A stretch of 64,000 nucleotides of DNA, from assembly GCA_947498125.1 (NCBI GenBank), contig CANMJH010000001.1, positions 186,001 to 250,000 of the forward strand, read 5' to 3'. Source of the DNA: an uncultured Nioella sp. (GTDB lineage Bacteria > Pseudomonadota > Alphaproteobacteria > Rhodobacterales > Rhodobacteraceae). The translations under genes and the position numbers were made by a program. The notes under the pieces were generated by a model. It ran no database searches, was not told the DNA's origin, and worked only from the letters and a program-made list of their open reading frames with translations. This document shows positions 33,345 through 43,954 of this stretch, piece by piece (position 1 is the stretch's first letter; each line of letters begins with the position of its first letter).

Positions 33345-33863
33345 GTGGAGCGCAGGTTTCAAGGCGAAAGCCGAAACAAAGTAGATGGAAAAGGCCGGGT
33401 TTCGATCCCGGTCAAGTTTCGTCGCGTGCTTCAAAACTCTGACAAAGACTATTCCCCTGGCGGCGCGCCGCGCCTCTATATCGCTTATGGCGACCCCAAT
33501 AAAAACTACCTCGAATGTCTCTCGGGCGATGCCTATGACGAGATTGACGCGATGATCCAAGCCGAAGGGCGGGGCACCAAGCTGCGGCGTCTTTTGGAAA
33601 TATTCTATTACAAGAAATGTGATGAGACGACCGTGGATGACACGGGCCGTCTGGTTCTGCCTTTAGCGGCACGTGAAAAAATTGGCCTCGGCGCTGAGGC
33701 GCTGTTTCAAGGTAATGGCGATGTGTTCCACATCCTGACGCCAGAAGCTGGCGACGAGGCCGAGGATGATATCGAGAAACTGATGGCCGCAATTGGCGGC
33801 GAGGAAGAAGAGTTCTTCGATCCGCTCAGCCTTGTCAGTCAAAGCCAAGGTGGCGAAGAATGA
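33345..33863 (+). CDS. mraZ: Transcriptional regulator MraZ
   Basis: 172 residues with two AbrB-like MraZ half-domains, each with the family signature: [14 protein letters not shown] near residue 15 and [18 protein letters not shown] near 95. MraZ forms a ring and binds repeats upstream of dcw to repress it. The C-terminal acidic tail ([10 protein letters not shown]) is typical of alphaproteobacteria. The GTG start at 33345 follows AAAGGACGGGGACA. The stop overlaps the rsmH start by four bases, marking the beginning of the dcw operon. Confidence 0.95.
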   Translation: MERRFQGESRNKVDGKGRVSIPVKFRRVLQNSDKDYSPGGAPRLYIAYGDPNKNYLECLSGDAYDEIDAMIQAEGRGTKLRRLLEIFYYKKCDETTVDDTGRLVLPLAAREKIGLGAEALFQGNGDVFHILTPEAGDEAEDDIEKLMAAIGGEEEEFFDPLSLVSQSQGGEE

Positions 33864-34870
33864 TGGGCGATCCGGCAGCACCCCCCGCCGCCGCGCCTCA
33901 TATCCCTGTTCTGCTGGACGCAATTTTAAAGGCGGTCGCGCCTGTGGATGGCGTTTGGCTGGATGGCACATTTGGCGCGGGCGGCTATGCGCGCGGTCTG
34001 CTGGATGCGGGAGCCGATACTTTGATTGGCATTGATCGCGATCCTTTGGCCTTTGAAATGGCCGCAGATTGGGAAGGCGCTTATGGCGACCGCTTGAAAA
34101 TGATTGCCGGAACCTTCTCGGATCTGGATCTCCATGCAGCCGAGGCAGGCTTTCCTGCACTTGACGGCGTTGTGTTGGATCTTGGCGTATCCTCGATGCA
34201 GCTTGATCGGGCCGAACGTGGCTTTTCCTTTATGCGGGACGGGCCGTTGGATATGCGGATGGGGCAAGACGGACCGTCCGCCGAAGATCTGGTGAACGAC
34301 GCGCCGGAAGCTGCACTGGCTGATATTCTTTATCACTATGGTGAGGAGCGTGCCTCGCGCCGGATTGCCCGTGCCATCGTGGCCGAACGCAAATTGGCCC
34401 GTATAAGCACCACCGCGCATCTTGCGAAAATCGTTGAGAAAAACCTGCCGCGTCCAAAGCCCGGCCAAAGCCACCCCGCGACCCGCAGTTTTCAGGCCAT
34501 TCGGATTGCGGTGAATGATGAATTTGGTCAGCTGGCCGAAGGGCTTATGGCGGCCGAACGTGCGCTGGCCCCCGGTGGTCAGTTGGCGGTCGTGACTTTT
34601 CATTCGCTCGAAGACCGCATCGCGAAACGCTTTTTGCAGGACCGCGCCAGTTTTGGCGGCGGCGGGTCGCGCTATGCCCCTGCGGCGGCGGAACGTGTGC
34701 CGACCTTCACCCTAACCCCGCGCCGTGCCATCTCGCCTGATGAGGAAGAGATCGCCCGCAACCCGCGTGCCCGGTCTTCTCGACTTCGTGTCGCGCGGCG
34801 CACGGATGCGCCAGCGGGCACCCCGGAAAATGACATTCTTGGGTTGCCAAAATTGACGGAGATCCTCTGA
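33860..34870 (+). CDS. rsmH: 16S rRNA (cytosine(1402)-N(4))-methyltransferase
   Basis: A 336-residue AdoMet enzyme (MraW) methylating C1402 in the ribosomal decoding site. [13 protein letters not shown] and the AdoMet loop [16 protein letters not shown] open the protein; [29 protein letters not shown] and [15 protein letters not shown] follow, with [15 protein letters not shown] near 260. Full length. It overlaps mraZ (ATGA) and is followed by ftsL after one base. Confidence 0.97.
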   Translation: MMGDPAAPPAAAPHIPVLLDAILKAVAPVDGVWLDGTFGAGGYARGLLDAGADTLIGIDRDPLAFEMAADWEGAYGDRLKMIAGTFSDLDLHAAEAGFPALDGVVLDLGVSSMQLDRAERGFSFMRDGPLDMRMGQDGPSAEDLVNDAPEAALADILYHYGEERASRRIARAIVAERKLARISTTAHLAKIVEKNLPRPKPGQSHPATRSFQAIRIAVNDEFGQLAEGLMAAERALAPGGQLAVVTFHSLEDRIAKRFLQDRASFGGGGSRYAPAAAERVPTFTLTPRRAISPDEEEIARNPRARSSRLRVARRTDAPAGTPENDILGLPKLTEIL

Positions 34871-34871
34871 G

Positions 34872-35237
34872 ATGCGCGGTTTTCTGACATTCATTGCTGC
34901 GATCGCCGTGGTCGCCCTTGGCTATTGGGCCTATCATCAGAATATCCAGACCCAGCAAGCCATTCGTGAAATCAATCGTCTTCAGCACGCCATTGGGGCG
35001 GAACGCGAGCGTCTTGGTGTTTTGCGCGCGGAATGGGCCTATCTCAACCGGCCTGACCGGCTGCGCGAGCTTGTTGAGCTGAATTTTGAACGGCTTGGTC
35101 TTGCGCCGATGGTGCCGGCCCAATTTGCAAATATAGATGAAATCATTTGGCGCCCTGAAACGCCAATTGGGCAGCTTGAGGACATCCAGTTCAGCGCCTC
35201 ACAACCGCTGCCCGCGCCACAAGAGGTGTCGCCATGA
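34872..35237 (+). CDS. ftsL: Cell division protein FtsL
   Basis: A 121-residue bitopic protein with one N-terminal membrane helix (FLTFIAAIAVVALGYWAYH) and a short periplasmic coiled coil (TQQAIREINRLQHAIGAERE), ending with the conserved LRELVELNFERLGL. FtsL joins FtsB and FtsQ to recruit FtsW and FtsI. Identity rests on size, topology and position between rsmH and ftsI. It overlaps ftsI by four bases. Confidence 0.9.
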   Translation: MRGFLTFIAAIAVVALGYWAYHQNIQTQQAIREINRLQHAIGAERERLGVLRAEWAYLNRPDRLRELVELNFERLGLAPMVPAQFANIDEIIWRPETPIGQLEDIQFSASQPLPAPQEVSP

Positions 35238-37021
35238 CCCGCCGCATCGCCTTGCGCCCCTTGGCCCGTATACTTGAGGCTCGCCAAAAAGGGGAAAACC
35301 CTGACGTAATCGAGCAGGAAAACCTGCGCCTTCGTCACGAGCAGGAACGCGATAAAATGCGCAACCGTGCGGAAAGCCGACTATTGATGCTGGCGATTTG
35401 CTTTTTTGCGGCGTTTTTGACGGTGGGTCTGAAGATGTCGACCCTTGCCGCCTCCGAGCCAGAAGAGCCCACCAGCGCAATTTCCGCATCGCCCATCGTC
35501 TCGACCCGTTCGGATATCGTGGATCGAGAAGGGCGGGTGCTGGCCACAAACATGGTCACAAACGCGCTGTATGTGCATCCGCATGAACTGATTGATCCGG
35601 CGGCCGCTGCGGCTGGTTTGGCCGCGATCTTTGACGATCTGGATGAAGAAACGCTGCTGCGCCGATTCTCGTCCGGTTCGCGCTTTATGTGGATCCGTGG
35701 ATCCATTTCGCCCGAGCAAACCCAAGAAGTGCATGATCTGGGTGAACCGGGTCTGCTGTTTGGCCCGCGTGAGATGCGTCTCTATCCTAACGGTGCGTTG
35801 GCCAGCCACATCCTTGGCGGAGCGCGCTACGGCGAACAGGCGGTGAATGCTGCCGAGATCCTTGGAGTTGCCGGTGTCGAAGCTCAATTTGATGCGGCCT
35901 TGCGTGACCCAGATAACACCGATGCAGCGCTTGAACTGTCGCTGGATCTGACCGTGCAAGCCGCCACAGAAGAGGTTTTGGCAGGCGGCATGGCCCTGAT
36001 GAACGCACGCGGCGCGGCGTCTGTCTTGATGAATCTGCACACTGGCGAAATTATTTCGATGGCCAGCTTGCCAGATTTTGACCCCAATGCGCGGCCCCGT
36101 CCGCTGGTAGAAGGCGATCAGGCTGACAGCCCGCTTTTTAACCGGGCGGTCCAAGGTGTTTATGAGCTTGGCTCGACCTTCAAAATCTTCACAGCGGCGC
36201 AAGCGTTGGAAGAGGGGCTGGTAAATCCCTCTACCATGATCGACACGCGCGGGCCTTTGCGTATGGCCGGGTTCTCGATCTCGGATTTCCATGATTATGG
36301 CGCGTCCAATTCGGTCACGGATGTGATTGTGCATAGCTCGAATATTGGCACGGCGCGGATGGCACAGATGATCGGCGGCGAGCGCCAGCGCGAATTTTTG
36401 CGTTCACTTGGGTTGATGGATCCCACTGGGATCGAGTTGATTGAACGCGATGCTGGCCGCCCCCTCTACCCTTCGCGTTGGGGTGATCTGTCAACGATGA
36501 CAATCTCTTATGGGCATGGTCTTTCCGTCAGCCCTCTGCACCTTGCGACGGCGTATAGCTCGCTTTTGAACGGCGGCACGCAGGTCGTTCCGACAATTCT
36601 GCGCCGGGATGAGCCGCAATTGGGCCCCCGTGTCGTAACCGAAGAGGTCTCAGCCCAAGCGCGCGCTATGCTGCGCGCAGTTGTGACAGATGGCACGGCG
36701 TCCTATGCCGAGGTTGAAGGCTATGCCGTTGGCGGAAAAACCGGGTCGGCCGATATCCCAAACCCGCAAGGTGGGTATTACGAAGACCGAGTAATGGCGA
36801 CATTTGCCTCGGTCTTTCCGGCCCATGATCCGCAATATGTTCTGGTGGTGACTTTGGACGAGCCCAGCATTGTCATGCTTGGTGAAACCCGCCGCACCGC
36901 AGGTTGGACAGCTGTTCCCGTTGCCGCAGAAATCATCCGCCGCGCCGCGCCGCTTTTGGGTTTGCGCCCCGAATATGTTGATCCTGAGTCTGGCTATGAG
37001 CTATCCAGCGCCTCACAATAG
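35234..37021 (+). CDS. ftsI: Septal peptidoglycan transpeptidase FtsI (PBP3)
   Basis: A 595-residue class B penicillin-binding protein. One membrane helix (about 50-72, LLMLAICFFAAFLTVGL) is followed by the pedestal domain (SDIVDREGRVLATN) and the transpeptidase domain with SxxK in LGSTFKIFTAAQ, SxN in VHSSNIGTARM and KTG in VGGKTGSADIP. It cross-links septal peptidoglycan with FtsW. A PASTA-less C-terminus is usual here. It starts inside ftsL; murE begins 51 bases later. Confidence 0.97.
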   Translation: MTRRIALRPLARILEARQKGENPDVIEQENLRLRHEQERDKMRNRAESRLLMLAICFFAAFLTVGLKMSTLAASEPEEPTSAISASPIVSTRSDIVDREGRVLATNMVTNALYVHPHELIDPAAAAAGLAAIFDDLDEETLLRRFSSGSRFMWIRGSISPEQTQEVHDLGEPGLLFGPREMRLYPNGALASHILGGARYGEQAVNAAEILGVAGVEAQFDAALRDPDNTDAALELSLDLTVQAATEEVLAGGMALMNARGAASVLMNLHTGEIISMASLPDFDPNARPRPLVEGDQADSPLFNRAVQGVYELGSTFKIFTAAQALEEGLVNPSTMIDTRGPLRMAGFSISDFHDYGASNSVTDVIVHSSNIGTARMAQMIGGERQREFLRSLGLMDPTGIELIERDAGRPLYPSRWGDLSTMTISYGHGLSVSPLHLATAYSSLLNGGTQVVPTILRRDEPQLGPRVVTEEVSAQARAMLRAVVTDGTASYAEVEGYAVGGKTGSADIPNPQGGYYEDRVMATFASVFPAHDPQYVLVVTLDEPSIVMLGETRRTAGWTAVPVAAEIIRRAAPLLGLRPEYVDPESGYELSSASQ

Positions 37022-37072
37022 CAGGCGATTCCATTAAGGATCCGCTAAGACGGCCACGAGGGGACCATAAGC

Positions 37073-38554
37073 GTGCCAGAAACCAAACCGCTTTCCGCCC
37101 TTGGCCTGACGGCACTGCGTGGCGCTGATGTCGCGATTACAGGGCTTTCCATCGATAGTCGCACGGTCGAACCAGGGCATTTATTCGCCGCACTGCCGGG
37201 CACGCGCGTGCATGGCGGTGAATTTATCCAATATGCGCTGCGCCAACGGGCGGGCGCGATCTTGACTGATCGCGAAGGCGCCGAAATAGCCGCGCAAGAG
37301 CTTGAAGGCGCCGATGTAGCGTTGGTTGTTGTCGAAGACCCGCGCGCGGCCTTCGCACATGCTGCGGCCCTCTGGTTTGGCGCTCAGCCTGAAACGATGA
37401 TCGCTGTGACTGGCACCAATGGCAAAACCTCTGTCGCCAGTTTCACCCGTCAAATCTGGACCGCGCTTGGACATGAGGCCGTGAATATCGGCACCACCGG
37501 CGTCGAGGGCGCCTTTGCGGCCCCCGGAATTCATACGACACCTGATCCTTTGACGCTGCAGGGCCTTTTGGCCGATATGGCGGCGGCTGGCATAACCCAT
37601 GGCGCGATGGAGGCATCGTCTCATGGGCTTGATCAACGCCGGATGGAGGCTGTGCGCCTCGCCGCTGCCGCCTTCACCAATTTCACTCAGGATCATTTGG
37701 ATTATCACGGCACGATGGAGGCGTATTTTGATGCCAAGGCCCGTCTGTTTACCGAGCTTTTGCCCGAAGACGCCCCGGCCGTGATTAATATCGACGATCC
37801 CATGGGCGGCGAGCTTGTTAAAGCATGCCAAGCACGTGAGATTGAAACCATCACCCTCGGCCAATACTCGGATGACGCGCGGTTGCAGATTACTGGACGG
37901 CGGATGGATGAAACCGGCCAGGATGTGATCTTCCGCTGGCAGGACGAGGTGTACCGCGTAAGGTTGGAGCTGATTGGCGGCTTTCAGGCGATGAATGTTT
38001 TGACCGCCGCCGCGCTTGTCATCGCCGCAGGCGAAGAGCCAGAGCGCGTCTTTTCGGTGCTTGGCAAAGTCGAAGGCGTCAAAGGCCGGATGCAACTTGC
38101 CGCGCGGCGCGAAAACGGCGCGCCGGTTTATGTCGATTATTCTCATACACCAGACAGCATCGAAACCGCACTCAAAGCGCTGCGCCCACATGTATTGGGC
38201 CGCCTTATCATCGTGTTTGGCGCAGGCGGGGACCGGGATCGGGGCAAGCGCCCCCTTATGGGGAAAGCTGCGTTAGAGAATGCAGATGTCTTAATCGTCA
38301 CAGATGACAACCCCCGCAGCGAAAACCCGGAAGCGATCCGCGCCGAAATCCTGACCGCCTGTCCAAATGCCAATGAGGTGGGCGACCGGGCCGAGGCCAT
38401 TTTGCGCGGTGTAGATATGCTGGGGCCGGGCGACGCTTTGCTGGTTGCAGGCAAGGGCCATGAAACCGGGCAAACCGTTGGAGATATCGTCTATCCCTTT
38501 GATGATGTTGAACAAGCTTCGGTCGCCGTTGCCGCGTTGGAGGGGATGATATGA
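37073..38554 (+). CDS. murE: UDP-MurNAc-tripeptide synthetase (meso-DAP adding)
   Basis: A 493-residue Mur ligase adding meso-diaminopimelate to UDP-MurNAc-L-Ala-D-Glu. ATP loop: VTGTNGKTSVASFTRQ; the carbamylated-Lys region follows MEASSHGLDQRR; TNFTQDHLDYHGTMEAYF is typical; and the DAP-selective DNPR motif is present (VTDDNPRSENPEAIR). The GTG start at 37073 follows GAGGGGACC. It overlaps murF by four bases. Confidence 0.97.
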   Translation: MPETKPLSALGLTALRGADVAITGLSIDSRTVEPGHLFAALPGTRVHGGEFIQYALRQRAGAILTDREGAEIAAQELEGADVALVVVEDPRAAFAHAAALWFGAQPETMIAVTGTNGKTSVASFTRQIWTALGHEAVNIGTTGVEGAFAAPGIHTTPDPLTLQGLLADMAAAGITHGAMEASSHGLDQRRMEAVRLAAAAFTNFTQDHLDYHGTMEAYFDAKARLFTELLPEDAPAVINIDDPMGGELVKACQAREIETITLGQYSDDARLQITGRRMDETGQDVIFRWQDEVYRVRLELIGGFQAMNVLTAAALVIAAGEEPERVFSVLGKVEGVKGRMQLAARRENGAPVYVDYSHTPDSIETALKALRPHVLGRLIIVFGAGGDRDRGKRPLMGKAALENADVLIVTDDNPRSENPEAIRAEILTACPNANEVGDRAEAILRGVDMLGPGDALLVAGKGHETGQTVGDIVYPFDDVEQASVAVAALEGMI

Positions 38555-39972
38555 GCCTTTGGACCGCAGAAGAGGCCGCAGCGGCAACAGGCGGCACCGC
38601 CTATGGAAACTGGGCGGTGGATGGCGTCTCAATCGATACGCGCACAATCGCGCCCGGCGATTTGTTTGTTGCGTTGAAGGCAGCGCGGGATGGGCATGAA
38701 TTTGTTGCACAAGCCTTGGAAAAAGGGGCAGGTGCAGCTTTGGTCAGCCGCGACCCGTCAGAATTCCCCGAAGGCGCGCCTTTGTTGGTTGTGCCGGATG
38801 TGTTGAAGGGCCTCGAAGATCTTGGCCGCGCCGCCCGCGCCCGCACCAAGGCCGAAATTGTGGCGGTGACGGGGTCTGTCGGCAAAACCACAACCAAAGA
38901 AATGTTGCGCACCGTGCTGTCGGCTTTTGGGCCGACCCATGCCGCCGAGGCTAGCTATAACAATCATTGGGGCGTGCCGCTGACCTTGGCGCGCATGCCT
39001 GTGGATTGCGAGTATGCCGTGATCGAGATTGGCATGAACGCCCCCGGCGAGATTGCGCCATTGACCAAAATGGCCCGGCCCAATGTCGCGGTGATCACAA
39101 CCGTGGCCGAGGTTCATCTAGAAGCCTTCGGCGTTGTTGAGGGCATCGCCCGCGAAAAGGCGGCGATTTTTGAAGGTTTGGAATGGGGCGGCACAGCGAT
39201 TTTGCCCTGCGATCTAGAAGTTTCGCCTATTTTGGAACGCGCCGCGCGCGGGGCGGGGCGGATCATTACGGTCGGTGACAAAAAAGGGGCAGGGGCGCGC
39301 GCACGCGGCGTGACGCTGTCCGATAGCGCGACAGTTGTGCAAGGTCAGGTGCTTGGCGCGCCGATCCTGTTTAAACTCGACGCACCCGGGCGGCATCTGG
39401 CGCATAACGGCCTGACTGTCTTGGCTGTGACCCAAGCGCTTGGCCGCGATCTGGCACGTGCGGCGATGGCGCTTGCCAGTTGGCAACCAATGGATGGACG
39501 CGGCAGGCGCGAGCGGCTGGTGCTAAATGCGACCGACGATCAGGCGATTGAGCTTATCGACGACGCCTTTAACGCTTCCCCTGCGTCAGTAGCGGCGAGC
39601 CTTGAAGTTTTGTCCGCCGCCGCGCCCAAAGGTAAAGGCCGCCGTGTGGCGGTCTTAGGCGATATGTTGGAGATGGGACCGGAAGCGGCCCAGAAACATG
39701 CCGATCTTGCCGGGCTGCCAGCGATGCAAGGCGTTGATTTGGTGTGTACTTCAGGCGCTCTTATGGAACATCTCGACGCGGCATTGCCCGTGGACAAACG
39801 CGGTGTTCACACGGCCAACGCGGAAGAAATGGCCAAAGTGTTGCCGGGTCTGCTTTGGCCGGGCGATGTGGTACTGATTAAAAGCTCGAAAGGCTCAAAG
39901 CTGTCGCTCGCTGTTGACGTTTTACGCAAATTGGGCCAAGCGAACGCGGCAGTCCCAAAGGGAAACCACTAG
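38551..39972 (+). CDS. murF: UDP-MurNAc-tripeptide--D-alanyl-D-alanine ligase
   Basis: A 473-residue Mur ligase that adds D-Ala-D-Ala, completing the pentapeptide. The N-terminal domain binds the UDP substrate (GVSIDTRTIAPGDLFVALK), the ATP loop is VTGSVGKTTTKEM, and AEASYNNHWGVPLTLARM and IDDAFNASPASVAASLEVL are characteristic. Normal length. It overlaps murE and abuts mraY, which starts at the next base after its stop. Confidence 0.97.
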   Translation: MSLWTAEEAAAATGGTAYGNWAVDGVSIDTRTIAPGDLFVALKAARDGHEFVAQALEKGAGAALVSRDPSEFPEGAPLLVVPDVLKGLEDLGRAARARTKAEIVAVTGSVGKTTTKEMLRTVLSAFGPTHAAEASYNNHWGVPLTLARMPVDCEYAVIEIGMNAPGEIAPLTKMARPNVAVITTVAEVHLEAFGVVEGIAREKAAIFEGLEWGGTAILPCDLEVSPILERAARGAGRIITVGDKKGAGARARGVTLSDSATVVQGQVLGAPILFKLDAPGRHLAHNGLTVLAVTQALGRDLARAAMALASWQPMDGRGRRERLVLNATDDQAIELIDDAFNASPASVAASLEVLSAAAPKGKGRRVAVLGDMLEMGPEAAQKHADLAGLPAMQGVDLVCTSGALMEHLDAALPVDKRGVHTANAEEMAKVLPGLLWPGDVVLIKSSKGSKLSLAVDVLRKLGQANAAVPKGNH

Positions 39973-41058
39973 ATGTTGTATTGGCTTAATACGCTGTCAG
40001 ATGGCGGCGATTTCTTTAACCTCTTTCGCTATATTACCTTTCGCGCCGGCGGCGCGTTTTTCACAGCGTTGATATTTGGCTTTGTCTTTGGACAGCCGTT
40101 GATCAATCTTTTGCGGAAGAAATACCAGAACGGCCAACCAATTCGTGAGGACGGCCCGGCAAGCCACCTAGAGACTAAGGCCGGAACACCGACAATGGGC
40201 GGGTTGCTTATTCTGGCGGCGCTAACCTTGTCGACGATCATGTGGGCGCGGCTGGACAATCCCTATGTCTGGCTTGTCCTGTTTGTAACTGTTAGTTTTG
40301 GCATTATCGGTTTCGTGGACGATTACGCAAAAGTCAGCCGCAACTCGACAGCCGGAGTATCAGGCAAGGTGCGCTTTGGCGTTGGGCTTGTAGTATCTGC
40401 CATTGCCGGCGCTGTTGCCATGTATTTGCATCCAGAGGATTTATCGGGCCAATTGGCCTTTCCGGTCTTAAAAGACGTGCTGCTGCCGCTTGGCTATATC
40501 TTCATTCCCTTTTCCATGATCGTGATCGTAGGCAGCGCAAATTCAGTCAATCTGACCGATGGCCTGGACGGGCTTGCGATTATGCCTGTGATGATTGCGG
40601 CAGCGACGCTTGGAGTGATTGCTTATGCGGTCGGCCGGGTGGATTTCACCGAATATCTGGATGTGCATTACGTGCCCGGAACGGGCGAATTGCTGATCTT
40701 TACGGCCGGCTTGATTGGCGGGGGGCTTGGGTTCCTATGGTATAACGCGCCTCCGGCGGCTGTGTTTATGGGCGATACCGGGTCTTTGGCCCTTGGCGGC
40801 GCGCTTGGCGCGATTGCGGTGTGCACGAAGCACGAGATTGTTCTGGCGATCGTTGGGGGGCTGTTCGTGGCTGAGGCACTGTCGGTGATTATTCAGGTTT
40901 TGTACTTTAAACGCACAGGCAAGCGCGTCTTCCTGATGGCTCCGATCCATCACCATTTTGAAAAGCGGGGTTGGGCGGAGCCGCAGATTGTGATCCGCTT
41001 TTGGATCATCTCCCTAATTCTGGCTCTGATAGGCCTTGCGACCTTGAAGCTGCGTTGA
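39973..41058 (+). CDS. mraY: Phospho-MurNAc-pentapeptide transferase
   Basis: A 361-residue polytopic enzyme transferring phospho-MurNAc-pentapeptide to undecaprenyl phosphate, making lipid I. About ten membrane helices. Cytoplasmic catalytic motifs: [26 protein letters not shown] (Asp pair), [26 protein letters not shown] and [12 protein letters not shown]. It follows murF directly. Two hairpins with T-tracts separate it from murD. Confidence 0.98.
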   Translation: MLYWLNTLSDGGDFFNLFRYITFRAGGAFFTALIFGFVFGQPLINLLRKKYQNGQPIREDGPASHLETKAGTPTMGGLLILAALTLSTIMWARLDNPYVWLVLFVTVSFGIIGFVDDYAKVSRNSTAGVSGKVRFGVGLVVSAIAGAVAMYLHPEDLSGQLAFPVLKDVLLPLGYIFIPFSMIVIVGSANSVNLTDGLDGLAIMPVMIAAATLGVIAYAVGRVDFTEYLDVHYVPGTGELLIFTAGLIGGGLGFLWYNAPPAAVFMGDTGSLALGGALGAIAVCTKHEIVLAIVGGLFVAEALSVIIQVLYFKRTGKRVFLMAPIHHHFEKRGWAEPQIVIRFWIISLILALIGLATLKLR

Positions 41059-41071
41059 GTTACCAAATTGT

Positions 41072-41101
41072 GGCCGCCTTCATCGGCGGCCGCTCTTTTT
41101 T
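41072..41101 (+). terminator. Terminator-like hairpin between mraY and murD
   Basis: GGCCGCC (41072-41078) pairs with GGCGGCC (41085-41091); after four bases comes a run of six T (41096-41101). A second hairpin, GGCGCC (41116-41121) with GGCGCC (41138-41143), is followed by AAGTTTTTC. Together they look like weak or attenuating terminators inside the dcw cluster. Confidence 0.55.
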
Positions 41102-41214
41102 GGGATTTGCGAAAAGGCGCCGTTTCTTTTGGAGGCTGGCGCCAAGTTTTTCTGGCGGGATACCTCGTGCAGGGGTATTTGGGCAAAGAAGACGGCGATG
41201 AGGGGTTTGGGAAA

Positions 41215-42615
41215 ATGATCCCGGTTCAGGATGTTGACGGGCGGCGCGTGGCCGTTTTGGGGCTTGGCCGGTCGGGCCTGTCTGCGGCGCGGTCCTTGCG
41301 GGCTGGCGGCGCGGAGGTTTTGGCGTGGGATGACGGCGAAGCGGGCCGTTTGGCGGCCGAAGCCGAAGGGTTTCAACCCTATGATCTGACAAAAGGGGCG
41401 GCGTTTGACGGGGTGGATCTATTGATTACCAGCCCCGGCATTCCGCATCTCTACCCAGAGCCGCACCGCGTGATCAGCGCCGCGATGGCGGCGGGTGTAC
41501 CGGTAGATAATGATATTGGACTTTTCTTTCGATCGCTTGGCGGCGCCGAATGGGTTGAACTGGATGTGCCGCCGCGCGTGATTGCGGTCACGGGGTCGAA
41601 CGGGAAATCCACGACCTCAGCCTTGATTGCACATATTTTGCAGGAAAATGGCACGCCGGTGCAGTTGGCCGGGAATATTGGCCGGGGGGTCTTGGATATT
41701 GATCCGCCACATGATGGCGAAGTGATTGTGCTGGAGCTGTCGAGCTATCAGACCGAACTGGCGCGCTCGCTGACGCCAGATGTGGCCGTGTTTACCAATC
41801 TTTCCCCGGATCATCTGGATCGGCATGGCGGAATGGGCGGCTATTTTGCCGCCAAGCGCCGTCTTTTTGCTGAAGGCGGACCGGACCGGGCGGTCATTGG
41901 TGTGGATGAGCCCGAGGGGCTTTATCTGGCGGGGCAAATGAGCGAAGGCAATGGCGATGACCGGCTGATCCGGGTCTCGGTGGCTGGAAAGCTGACCGGG
42001 CCGGGCTGGAATATTTTTTCGCGCAAAGGCTGGCTGTCTGAGACACGCAAAGGGCGGCAGGTGGCGTCTATTGATTTGCGCGGGGTGGCTGGGTTGCCCG
42101 GCTCGCATAATCACCAAAACGCCTGTCATGCCTATGCGGCTTTGCGCGCTATTGGTCTGGCGCCGCGCGTGATCGAAGCCGCATTTCACAGTTTTGAAGG
42201 TCTGCCGCATCGCTCGCAACTCGTGGGTGAACGCGATGGCGTGCGGTTTGTGAACGATTCCAAGGCCACTAATGTTGATGCAGCGGCCAAGGCTTTGGCG
42301 GCCTTTCCAAAAATACGCTGGATTTGCGGCGGGTTGGAAAAAGAGGGCGGGCTGGAACGGCTTGCCCCGGCGCTTGGATCGGTTGTGAAAGCCTATGTGA
42401 TTGGCCGCGAGGCGGATGGGTTTGCCCTGCAATTGGGCGCGACCCCGCATGAGATCTGCCGGACGATGGAGGTTGCGGTCGCGCGCGCGGCAGCTGAGGC
42501 CGAAGCGGGCGATGTTGTCTTGCTCGCCCCGGCTGCGGCCAGTTTTGATCAATATGATAGTTTTGAGAAACGCGGCGAAGATTTCATGGCCCAGGTGGAA
42601 GCGCTGGAATTGTAA
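41215..42615 (+). CDS. murD: UDP-MurNAc-L-alanine--D-glutamate ligase
   Basis: A 466-residue Mur ligase adding D-glutamate. The N-terminal Rossmann part is [20 protein letters not shown], the ATP loop [16 protein letters not shown], and [25 protein letters not shown] and [16 protein letters not shown] identify the family. The start [12 protein letters not shown] at 41215 fits MurD; the open frame extends back to 41068 through the hairpin region and is not credible as protein. ftsW follows after 172 bases. Confidence 0.96.
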   Translation: MIPVQDVDGRRVAVLGLGRSGLSAARSLRAGGAEVLAWDDGEAGRLAAEAEGFQPYDLTKGAAFDGVDLLITSPGIPHLYPEPHRVISAAMAAGVPVDNDIGLFFRSLGGAEWVELDVPPRVIAVTGSNGKSTTSALIAHILQENGTPVQLAGNIGRGVLDIDPPHDGEVIVLELSSYQTELARSLTPDVAVFTNLSPDHLDRHGGMGGYFAAKRRLFAEGGPDRAVIGVDEPEGLYLAGQMSEGNGDDRLIRVSVAGKLTGPGWNIFSRKGWLSETRKGRQVASIDLRGVAGLPGSHNHQNACHAYAALRAIGLAPRVIEAAFHSFEGLPHRSQLVGERDGVRFVNDSKATNVDAAAKALAAFPKIRWICGGLEKEGGLERLAPALGSVVKAYVIGREADGFALQLGATPHEICRTMEVAVARAAAEAEAGDVVLLAPAAASFDQYDSFEKRGEDFMAQVEALEL

Positions 42616-42787
42616 GCACAGCCTCAACCCCAAAATGCCAGTGGGCCGCGAACCGCGGGGTCCTATGTAATTAGATCAAAACATCCGTTTGCGCCTATTT
42701 TCCTAGCACCACATCCAAATTCGCGGTAAGCTATCCCTTAGACCCGGATAACCGGGCGGACAGAGGCAGTATCGGGCGGTACTACGC

Positions 42788-43954
42788 ATGACAGAAATGG
42801 CGCATGGCACGGTTCTCGTGCAATCGGGCGAAGCGATTCTTCCACGCTGGTGGCGGACGGTGGACCGGGTCACTTTGGCCTGCATCCTTGCTTTGTTTTT
42901 CATTGGCCTTCTTTTAGGTTTTGCTGCGTCGCCACCCTTGGCCGCGCGCAATGGGCATGATCCGTTTCATTATGTGAACAGGCAGGCGTTCTTTGGCGCT
43001 TTGGCGTTTATTGCCATGGTTTTGACGTCGATGCTGAGCCCGACACAAGTGCGCCGTTTGGGTGTCCTTGGCTTTTTCGGAGCTTTCGCGGCGCTTGCTC
43101 TCTTGCCCGTCTTTGGTACCGACTTTGGGCAGGGCGCAACACGATGGTATTCGCTTGGATTTGCCTCACTGCAGCCGTCCGAATTTCTAAAGCCGGTCTT
43201 CGTCGTCTTTACCGCTTGGATGATCGCCGCAAGCCAAGAAATCAACGGCCCGCCCGGCAAGACACTGTCACTTTTCGTGATGTTCATCATCGTTGGATTT
43301 CTGGTTATGCAGCCCGATTACGGTCAGGGCGCACTGATCCTTTTTGCGTGGTCAGTGATCTATTTCGTGGCAGGTGCCCCGATGCTGGTGCTGCTGCTTG
43401 TTTTCCTTTTGGTCGCGATGGGCGGGGTTGTCGCCTATAACGGCTCGGAACATGTCGCGCGGCGCATCGATGGGTTTTTAGCGGCTGAGGTCGACCCCAA
43501 TACGCAGCTGGCTTACGCGGCCAACGCCATCCGCGAGGGCGGGTTCTTTGGCGCAGGTCTGGGGGAAGGCGCGGTGAAATGGACCCTGCCAGATGCCCAT
43601 ACCGATTTCATTATCGCCGTCGCAGCCGAGGAATACGGTCTGGTGCTTGTCCTAGTGATCATTGCGCTGTTTGCGACCATCGCGCTGCGTGGTTTCTTCC
43701 GTCTGATGCGCGAACGCGACCCGTTTTCGCGGCTGGCGGGTGCGGGGCTTGCCTCACTTTTTGCGCTGCAATCCATCATCAATATGGGCGTGGCCGTGCG
43801 GCTTTTGCCTGCCAAGGGCATGACCCTGCCGTTCGTGTCTTACGGCGGGTCCTCGCTGATCGCGACGGGTATTGCGGTTGGCATGTTGCTTTCTTTCACG
43901 CGAAGCCGTCCTCAGGGCGACATCGGCGATTATTTGTTTTCGAGGCATAGATAG
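42788..43954 (+). CDS. ftsW: Septal peptidoglycan glycosyltransferase FtsW (SEDS)
   Basis: A 388-residue SEDS-family membrane protein with about ten helices that polymerises lipid II at the septum with FtsI. Signature stretches: GFASLQPSEFLKPVFVV, MQPDYGQGALI, PDAHTDFIIAVAAEEYG and SYGGSSLIATGIAVGMLLS. The N-terminus is cytoplasmic. The 172-base gap before it carries only a short CCGCG-AAC-CGCGG hairpin. murG begins at the base after its stop. Confidence 0.96.
   Translation: MTEMAHGTVLVQSGEAILPRWWRTVDRVTLACILALFFIGLLLGFAASPPLAARNGHDPFHYVNRQAFFGALAFIAMVLTSMLSPTQVRRLGVLGFFGAFAALALLPVFGTDFGQGATRWYSLGFASLQPSEFLKPVFVVFTAWMIAASQEINGPPGKTLSLFVMFIIVGFLVMQPDYGQGALILFAWSVIYFVAGAPMLVLLLVFLLVAMGGVVAYNGSEHVARRIDGFLAAEVDPNTQLAYAANAIREGGFFGAGLGEGAVKWTLPDAHTDFIIAVAAEEYGLVLVLVIIALFATIALRGFFRLMRERDPFSRLAGAGLASLFALQSIINMGVAVRLLPAKGMTLPFVSYGGSSLIATGIAVGMLLSFTRSRPQGDIGDYLFSRHR

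Noticed and set aside
41068-41214. A 49-residue N-terminal extension of MurD.
   Set aside because: The extension translates the terminator-like hairpins and has no MurD character; MurD proteins begin near [16 protein letters not shown].
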